Part shown: positions 30,619 to 35,123 of the stretch, piece by piece
Position numbering within the stretch: the first letter of the stretch is position 1
How the letters are laid out: each line of letters opens with the position of its first letter
Origin: Sphaerochaeta sp.
Lineage (GTDB): Bacteria > Spirochaetota > Spirochaetia > Sphaerochaetales > Sphaerochaetaceae
NCBI GenBank assembly: GCA_016342655.1
Contig: JAEINL010000039.1
Location: forward strand, 1 to 35,123
Length of the DNA: 35,123 nt
Direction: 5' to 3'
Translations under genes and position numbers: made by a program
Notes under the pieces: generated by a model
Told to the model about the DNA's origin: nothing
Databases searched by the model: none
The model's input: the letters and a program-made list of their open reading frames with translations, nothing else

Positions 30619-31955
30619 TCCGGTCTATCCTCATTGCCAACCGCGGCGAGATAGCGGTCAGGATCATACGGGCTTGTAGGGATCTGAAGATCAGAAGTGT
30701 ATTGGTCTACTCTACAGCAGACAAGGAAAGCCTTGGGGTCGCCCTTGCCGACCAGGCCATCTGCATAGGTCCCCCAGCAACAGCCCAAAGCTACTTGCAC
30801 AAGGAGAACATCATAGCAGCAGCATGCCTAGCACGCTGTGATGCAATCCATCCCGGGGTGGGATTTCTCTCAGAGAATGCTGACTTCGCCCGTGATGTCG
30901 AGCACGCCGGTCTTATCTTCATAGGGCCGAAGAGCGAGACCATTGCACTGTTGGGCAACAAGGTGGCAGCCCGTGCCACAGCCTTGGAGTGCAACCTTCC
31001 CATCACCCCCGGCAGCAGTGATGAGATCAAGGACCTTGATGATGCCCTCGCTACAGCCCAGCGCATCGGATACCCCATCATCCTCAAGGCCGCCTGTGGT
31101 GGCGGAGGACGGGGCATGCGCATTGTCTATGAGAAGAAAGAACTTGCCAACGCCCTGCAGATAGCCAAGAAAGAGGCCCTGGCCTTCTTTGGTGATGCTT
31201 CGGTGCATATGGAGCGCTACCTGGAGAACCCCAGGCATTTGGAGATCCAATTGCTCGCTGATGGTCAGGGCACAGTCCTTCACCTTGGCGAGCGTGACTG
31301 TTCGGTACAGAAGAACCACCAGAAACTGCTGGAAGAGAGCCCCTCTCCCATCCTCTCTGAAGAGATGCGTTCTCGCATGTGTTCAGACTCGGTCAAGCTG
31401 TTTGAAAAGCTTGGCTACCGGGGTGCTGGGACGGTGGAGTATCTCGTGGAAGGCGATACCTACTACTTCATGGAGGTCAATGCCCGCCTGCAGGTAGAGC
31501 ACCCTGTCAGTGAGTTGGTAAGCAGCCTTGATCTGGTGAAAGCCCAGATAGAGATCGCCTCTGGTAAGAAGCTGACGATACGCCAAGAGGATGTGCAGCT
31601 CAAAGGCTACGCCCTTGAGTGCAGGATAAATGGAAAAGGAGCCGGCACCCTCACAGCCCTGAACTTCCCCTTGGGCCCTCATGTGCGCATTGACTCCCAT
31701 CTGGTTGCCAATTCAGTTCTCAGTCCCTACTATGATCCGCTTATAGCCAAGATTATCGTCCACGCTCCTGATAGGGGCCAAGGTCTGGCCATAATGCTCA
31801 GAGCCCTCTCGGAGGTGCGCATCGAGGGCATCGAGACAAACCTTGAGGAGCAGAAACTGCTCATCAGCTCGGTTGAGTTTGGATCCGGACGTTTCGGTAC
31901 AGACCTGTACGTGAAGCTCTGGGAAAAACAGGAGAATAAGACTCATGGAAAATAA
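30615..31955 (+). CDS. accC: Biotin carboxylase AccC
   Basis: ATP-grasp enzyme of 446 aa that carboxylates the biotin on AccB with bicarbonate. N-terminal ILIANRGEIAVRIIRACRDL, glycine-rich ATP loop CGGGGRGMRIV near residue 165, and the catalytic segment MEVNARLQVEHPVSE, holding the conserved Glu, Asn and Arg (most homologues have EMNTRIQVEHPVTE). Length is standard. It overlaps both neighbours, accB by 4 bp and accD by 11 bp, pointing to tight stoichiometric translation of the complex. Confidence 0.95.
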   Translation: MIRSILIANRGEIAVRIIRACRDLKIRSVLVYSTADKESLGVALADQAICIGPPATAQSYLHKENIIAAACLARCDAIHPGVGFLSENADFARDVEHAGLIFIGPKSETIALLGNKVAARATALECNLPITPGSSDEIKDLDDALATAQRIGYPIILKAACGGGGRGMRIVYEKKELANALQIAKKEALAFFGDASVHMERYLENPRHLEIQLLADGQGTVLHLGERDCSVQKNHQKLLEESPSPILSEEMRSRMCSDSVKLFEKLGYRGAGTVEYLVEGDTYYFMEVNARLQVEHPVSELVSSLDLVKAQIEIASGKKLTIRQEDVQLKGYALECRINGKGAGTLTALNFPLGPHVRIDSHLVANSVLSPYYDPLIAKIIVHAPDRGQGLAIMLRALSEVRIEGIETNLEEQKLLISSVEFGSGRFGTDLYVKLWEKQENKTHGK

Positions 31956-32727
31956 GACAAAAAGCCTTTGTCCCCAGTGTCAGAAAGAGGTTGTCCTAGA
32001 CAACTATAAGATATGTCCCTACTGCAACTTCTACTTCCCTCTTACTCCCAAGGAGCGCCTCGCGCTCTTTGCTGACGAAGGCTCCTTTGTCGAGATGTCC
32101 GAGGGTATGCAGTCGGTGAATCCCATCGCCCTTGCAGGCTATGAGGACAAGCTGAAGGAAAACCAAAAGAAATCATCTCTCAGTGATGCAGTGAGTATTG
32201 GAAAATGTCGTATCGAAGGCCAAAAGGCTGTGGTCGGCATCATGAGTTTCTCCTTTATGGGAGGAAGCATGGGTTCGGTGGTAGGGGAGAAGATTACCCA
32301 AGCCATCATTGAAGGCTGCCTTGAGAGGGAGCCTGTCATCCTCTTTACCGCCAGTGGTGGAGCCAGGATGCAGGAGGGTATCTTTTCCCTGATGCAGATG
32401 GCGAAGACCGCTAGTGCAGCCGCCTTGTTGGAAGAGACCAGAACCCCCCTGTTCATTGTGCTTACCAATCCTACTACCGGTGGGGTAACCGCTTCCTTTG
32501 CCATGCTCGGGGATGTCATCATGGCAGAACCTGGGGCTGTCATTGGCTTTGCAGGTCCTAGGGTCATAGAGGGAACTATTAGGGAGAAGCTTCCCCAAGG
32601 GTTCCAGCGTTCGGAGTTCCAGCTCCAACGGGGGTTTGTGGATATGATCGTACCGAGGGACAAGCTCAGAAGCACGCTCTCCTACCTTATCAAGACCCAT
32701 ACAAGGAGTATTCCCAATGAAGGATAA
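31945..32727 (+). CDS. accD: Acetyl-CoA carboxylase carboxyltransferase beta subunit AccD
   Basis: Beta half of the carboxyltransferase that moves CO2 from biotin to acetyl-CoA. 260 aa with an N-terminal zinc ribbon (C9, C12, C24, C27), then the crotonase-like domain with ASGGARMQEGIFSLMQM and NPTTGGVTASFAMLGDV. It is somewhat shorter than E. coli AccD (304 aa), mainly through a short N-terminal lead. It starts inside accC and overlaps accA by 11 bp; the two subunits form an A2B2 tetramer. Confidence 0.95.
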   Translation: MENKTKSLCPQCQKEVVLDNYKICPYCNFYFPLTPKERLALFADEGSFVEMSEGMQSVNPIALAGYEDKLKENQKKSSLSDAVSIGKCRIEGQKAVVGIMSFSFMGGSMGSVVGEKITQAIIEGCLEREPVILFTASGGARMQEGIFSLMQMAKTASAAALLEETRTPLFIVLTNPTTGGVTASFAMLGDVIMAEPGAVIGFAGPRVIEGTIREKLPQGFQRSEFQLQRGFVDMIVPRDKLRSTLSYLIKTHTRSIPNEG

Positions 32728-33631
32728 AAAAGATGATACCCAGCTCAAGAATACCCTTGAGAGGATAGAGACCATAGCTTCAAGCAATGAAGAGACCAAG
32801 TCTTCCTGGGACTGCGTATTGCTCTCCCGTCAGCAGGGTCGTACAGGGACCAAACAGTATATCAAGATGATATGTGATGACTTTATGGAGTTGCATGGGG
32901 ACCGCCTCTATGGTGATGATCCTGCCATGGTTGGTGGCATCGGGACCATCGGGGGGAGGGCAATCACCTTCATCGGCAATCATAAGGGGGCCAACTTCAA
33001 GGAGAATGTGCTGTGCAACTATGGAATGAGCAATCCTGAGGGATACCGCAAGGCCTTGCGCCTTGCAAAGCAGGCTGAGAAGTTCAGACGTCCTGTAGTC
33101 TGTTTCATCGACACCCCTGGTGCCTATCCTGGCCTTGGCTCGGAAGAGCGGGGTATCGGAGAGGCCATTGCCCAGAACCTGAAGGTATTCTCCACCCTCA
33201 AGACACCAGTGCTCTCTTTCATCATTGGTGAAGGCGGTAGTGGAGGAGCTCTGGGCATAGGGGTAGGGGACAAGCTATATATGTTGGAGAATGCTGTATA
33301 CTCAGTCATTACGCCTGAAGGGTTCGCCTCCATTCTGCTGCGTGACCCTTCCAAGGCGAAGGAGGCTGCTGAGGCGATGAAGATGACAGCAAGAAACCTC
33401 AAGGACTTTGGGGTTATCCATGATATCATCGCAGAGAAATCCCCTGAGGAGACTGCCCAACTTATCAAGGAGACCATTATCAGGGACCTTGATGTGCTGT
33501 GCTCCAAGCCTGTGGAGAATCTGGTCCGCTATAGGATACGGAAGATCCGCGGTATTGGTGAGGTATCCGGAGGTAATGAGTGGTGGGATCCTCTGCTTGA
33601 GGTGTTCAAGCAGACCGAAAGCCTGCGCTGA
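32717..33631 (+). CDS. accA: Acetyl-CoA carboxylase carboxyltransferase alpha subunit AccA
   Basis: Alpha half of the carboxyltransferase, 304 aa. Conserved segments are FMELHGDRLYGDDPAMVGGI near residue 55, NFGM-like NYGMSNPEGYRKALRL, CFIDTPGAYPG, and GEGGSGGALGIGVGD, which builds the oxyanion hole for carboxybiotin. The N-terminal coiled region is slightly shorter than in E. coli (319 aa). It is the last gene of the acc operon and is followed within 6 bp by a strong terminator, so the operon is accBCDA only. Confidence 0.95.
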   Translation: MKDKKDDTQLKNTLERIETIASSNEETKSSWDCVLLSRQQGRTGTKQYIKMICDDFMELHGDRLYGDDPAMVGGIGTIGGRAITFIGNHKGANFKENVLCNYGMSNPEGYRKALRLAKQAEKFRRPVVCFIDTPGAYPGLGSEERGIGEAIAQNLKVFSTLKTPVLSFIIGEGGSGGALGIGVGDKLYMLENAVYSVITPEGFASILLRDPSKAKEAAEAMKMTARNLKDFGVIHDIIAEKSPEETAQLIKETIIRDLDVLCSKPVENLVRYRIRKIRGIGEVSGGNEWWDPLLEVFKQTESLR

Positions 33632-33637
33632 TAAGAG

Positions 33638-33678
33638 AAAAGCCCTGTTGCCTGATAGCAACGGGGCTTTTCCTTTTT
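33638..33678 (+). terminator. Strong intrinsic terminator of the acc operon
   Basis: AAAAGCCCTGTTGC (33638-33651) pairs with GCAACGGGGCTTTT (33658-33671), a 14-bp stem with one T-G wobble and a 6-base loop, followed by CCTTTTT. It begins six bases after the accA stop. Placement and shape are textbook. Confidence 0.9.
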
Positions 33679-33738
33679 GAAAACAATGAGTGTTAGTTGT
33701 TTTGAAATACCTGGTGATAGGAGACCTGAAGGTTACTA

Positions 33739-33767
33739 TTGACGGACAGTATTTTCACTGTTATTAT
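33739..33767 (+). promoter_or_regulatory. Promoter of the AbiE-type toxin-antitoxin pair
   Basis: TTGACG (33739-33744), 17-bp spacer, TATTAT (33762-33767): close to consensus. The operator half-site TTTTCAC lies inside the spacer, so a bound repressor would block polymerase. Confidence 0.75.
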
Positions 33768-33808
33768 AGTTTTCACGGATGTAGTGAAAATACATAAAGG
33801 AGTGAAAA
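33749..33808. promoter_or_regulatory. Four-half-site operator of the AbiE-type pair
   Basis: TTTTCAC occurs at 33752-33758 and 33770-33776, its inverse GTGAAAA at 33784-33790 and 33802-33808; both pairs have an 18-bp period. The outer frame of the central dyad is the perfect 11-bp inverted repeat GTATTTTCACT/AGTGAAAATAC (33749-33759, 33783-33793). AbiEi antitoxins are known to repress their own promoters through inverted repeats, which fits this array over the -10 region and ribosome site. Confidence 0.75.
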
Positions 33809-33809
33809 T

Positions 33810-34877
33810 ATGGATGAACTTGATTTGGAGTTACAAGCACATGAGAGAATCTCAACCCTTTTTGGTCACATACAAGAGACTAGACTTCAGCATATCAAAA
33901 CCATGCATATTTCTGAATCTGATTTTACCTATCATCTGTTGAGGACAGGTCTCCCCACACTACGTTTGAACTTTCAAATACAAAATAGAGTAACCAAACA
34001 GCGCTTGCTCAATGCCGATTCAGTTGATGAACCCGAAGTAGGTTATGGGGCAGAGCAGAGCCTTACTATTCTGATTGCTCCCTTTATCTCTGAGGAGATG
34101 GATGCGTATTGTAGGGAAAGGGGGATACAGTACCTCGATCTGAGTGGTAATTTATTCATTTCTGCTCAAGGGTTGTACATAAGTGAAAGAGGACGACCAA
34201 ATGCTTTTCCTTCTCCACAGAAGGTGGCCACTTCAGTCTTTGAGCGTTCTTCAGTTGTCTCAAGCCGAATTCTCCGTATCTTGATGGCAAACTGGAACCG
34301 TCCTTGGAAAATGCAGCCCCTCTCTGATGCATGCACTTGCAGCCTCGGGCAGGTTGCTAAAGTAAAGCAATATCTGAAGGATAATGTCTGGCTTGAGGAA
34401 CAAGAAGATGGCTTTTCAATAAAAAATCCAAAGGACCTTATGCATAGTTGGGCTTCTGCCTATGCTAAAAAACAAAATTCAGTACAGAATTATTATTCGC
34501 TACTTCCCCTACCTGAGCTTGAGAATGATTTATCTGGCCCGTCCTCAAGGTTTAGTAGCTGTGTCCTTACCTCTTTCTCAGGAGCAGTCAGGCTTCAGCC
34601 TCGGGTAAACTACCGAAAAGTCCAAGTGTATGCCGCTGCTTCTGATATCTCTAGTATTGTTGGGAAACTCGAGCTCAAGAGAGTTGATTCTGGATCTAAT
34701 GTTGAAATAATCATTCCCTATGACGATGTCATCTATATGGGACAACAGGTTGTAGAGGGAGTGCGAATTGCCTCGCCTGTGCAATTGTACCTCGACCTCT
34801 CCTCACAAAAGAATCGAGGAGAGGAACTCGCTGAGCATATACTGGAGAAGGAGATACTGCATGGCGATCAAGCCTGA
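33810..34877 (+). CDS. AbiEi-type (AbiEi_2-like) antitoxin and autorepressor
   Basis: A 355-aa protein resembling the antitoxin/transcriptional regulator of type IV AbiE toxin-antitoxin and phage-defence modules. Landmarks: LTILIAPFISEEMDAYCRERGIQ-like block around residues 87-110, then YLDLSGNLFI near residue 108, the hallmark of this family. A winged-helix-like segment follows (SSRILRILMANW... ACTCSLGQVAKVKQYL, about 150-195). AAAGGAG precedes the ATG by 7 bases. The promoter carries four operator half-sites, so autorepression is likely. It overlaps the toxin-like reading frame by 17 bp. It is somewhat longer than the founding AbiEi (about 280 aa). Family assignment is good; phage-defence activity is inference. 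Confidence 0.75.
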   Translation: MDELDLELQAHERISTLFGHIQETRLQHIKTMHISESDFTYHLLRTGLPTLRLNFQIQNRVTKQRLLNADSVDEPEVGYGAEQSLTILIAPFISEEMDAYCRERGIQYLDLSGNLFISAQGLYISERGRPNAFPSPQKVATSVFERSSVVSSRILRILMANWNRPWKMQPLSDACTCSLGQVAKVKQYLKDNVWLEEQEDGFSIKNPKDLMHSWASAYAKKQNSVQNYYSLLPLPELENDLSGPSSRFSSCVLTSFSGAVRLQPRVNYRKVQVYAAASDISSIVGKLELKRVDSGSNVEIIIPYDDVIYMGQQVVEGVRIASPVQLYLDLSSQKNRGEELAEHILEKEILHGDQA

Positions 34878-35085
34878 CTATTCACAAATACAAACAGAAG
34901 CAGCGAGAAGAATTCTCATTGAGGTAATGAACATCCTCGAAGAATACAAGGAAGATATGCGTGTAGTGGGAGGATGGGTACCTGATCTGTTTTACCCGGA
35001 AAGATATCATGTGAGAAGTATCGATGTTGATATTTTGCTTAATCATCCTACGATAAACCCAAAAGTAGAACTATATCTTAGCTAA
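34861..35085 (+). pseudogene. AbiEii-like nucleotidyltransferase toxin, N-terminal part only
   Basis: The frame begins at ATG 34861 (GGAGAAGGAG 7 bases upstream) inside the antitoxin gene and encodes 74 aa ending in TAA. It contains the nucleotidyltransferase core start: VVGGWVPDLF, then the metal-binding Asp pair in RSIDVDILL. That is how AbiEii/AbiGii toxins open, but they normally run to about 200-300 aa, so most of the enzyme is missing from this frame. The other two forward frames after 35085 are short of sequence to judge, since the window ends 38 bases later. One of them continues weakly (AKN) but meets a stop. Truncation by frameshift is likely; a sequence error is possible. Confidence 0.55.
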
Positions 35086-35123
35086 GAACCGCTAAATCTT
35101 CAATTCAAGCATTTCTGAGCACT

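Overview
The window looks like chromosomal DNA of a free-living spirochaete, most likely Sphaerochaeta or a close relative. This is inferred from the flavour of the proteins: the BMP-type binding protein has the 'FAGGAAEKK' signal-peptide end common in that group, and the window carries many ABC and TTT importers, a FabV enoyl reductase and several toxin-antitoxin modules. No rRNA, tRNA, CRISPR array or intact insertion sequence was seen.

Positions 1-6052 (+) hold a tight operon: the broken 3' end of a TctB-like small permease, the TctA large permease, a cytoplasmic type I sulfatase, a GntR/LacI-type regulator, an anaerobic sulfatase-maturing radical SAM enzyme (anSME) and a TauE/SafE anion exporter. 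Together they read as a pathway that imports a small sulfated carboxylate-type compound, desulfates it inside the cell and expels sulfate or sulfite. A diguanylate cyclase follows (6184-7533).

Positions 7602-11621 (+) hold a tandem family of four genes joining a DUF6933-like N-terminal domain to a pRiA4b ORF-3-like C-terminal domain. The third copy is a decayed fragment, and the leaders between copies are repeated. Positions 11800-18523 (+) encode an 8-oxoguanine/guanine-deaminase-like amidohydrolase, a complete BMP-type nucleoside ABC importer and a MerR-type regulator. The promoter in front of this block has MerR-type geometry, and a near copy lies before the diguanylate cyclase. Next come a four-carbon acid sugar kinase (OtnK type) and a class II aldolase (OtnC type), then a convergent DUF4386-like membrane protein.

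Positions 21141-24370 form an accessory island. It has an AT-rich stretch with a Panacea-domain antitoxin and a small putative toxin, a Fic protein with an intact catalytic motif and an inhibitory motif, and a ruined RelB/DinJ-like antitoxin.

Positions 24378-33631 hold type II fatty-acid synthesis in two divergent operons: fabH-fabD-fabG-fabF-fabZ-fabV on the minus strand and accB-accC-accD-accA on the plus strand. The two promoters are back to back, with both -35 boxes inside one 14-bp palindrome. A strong terminator ends accA. The window closes with an AbiEi-type antitoxin gene, whose promoter carries four regularly spaced operator half-sites, and an AbiEii-type nucleotidyltransferase reading frame that stops after 74 codons.
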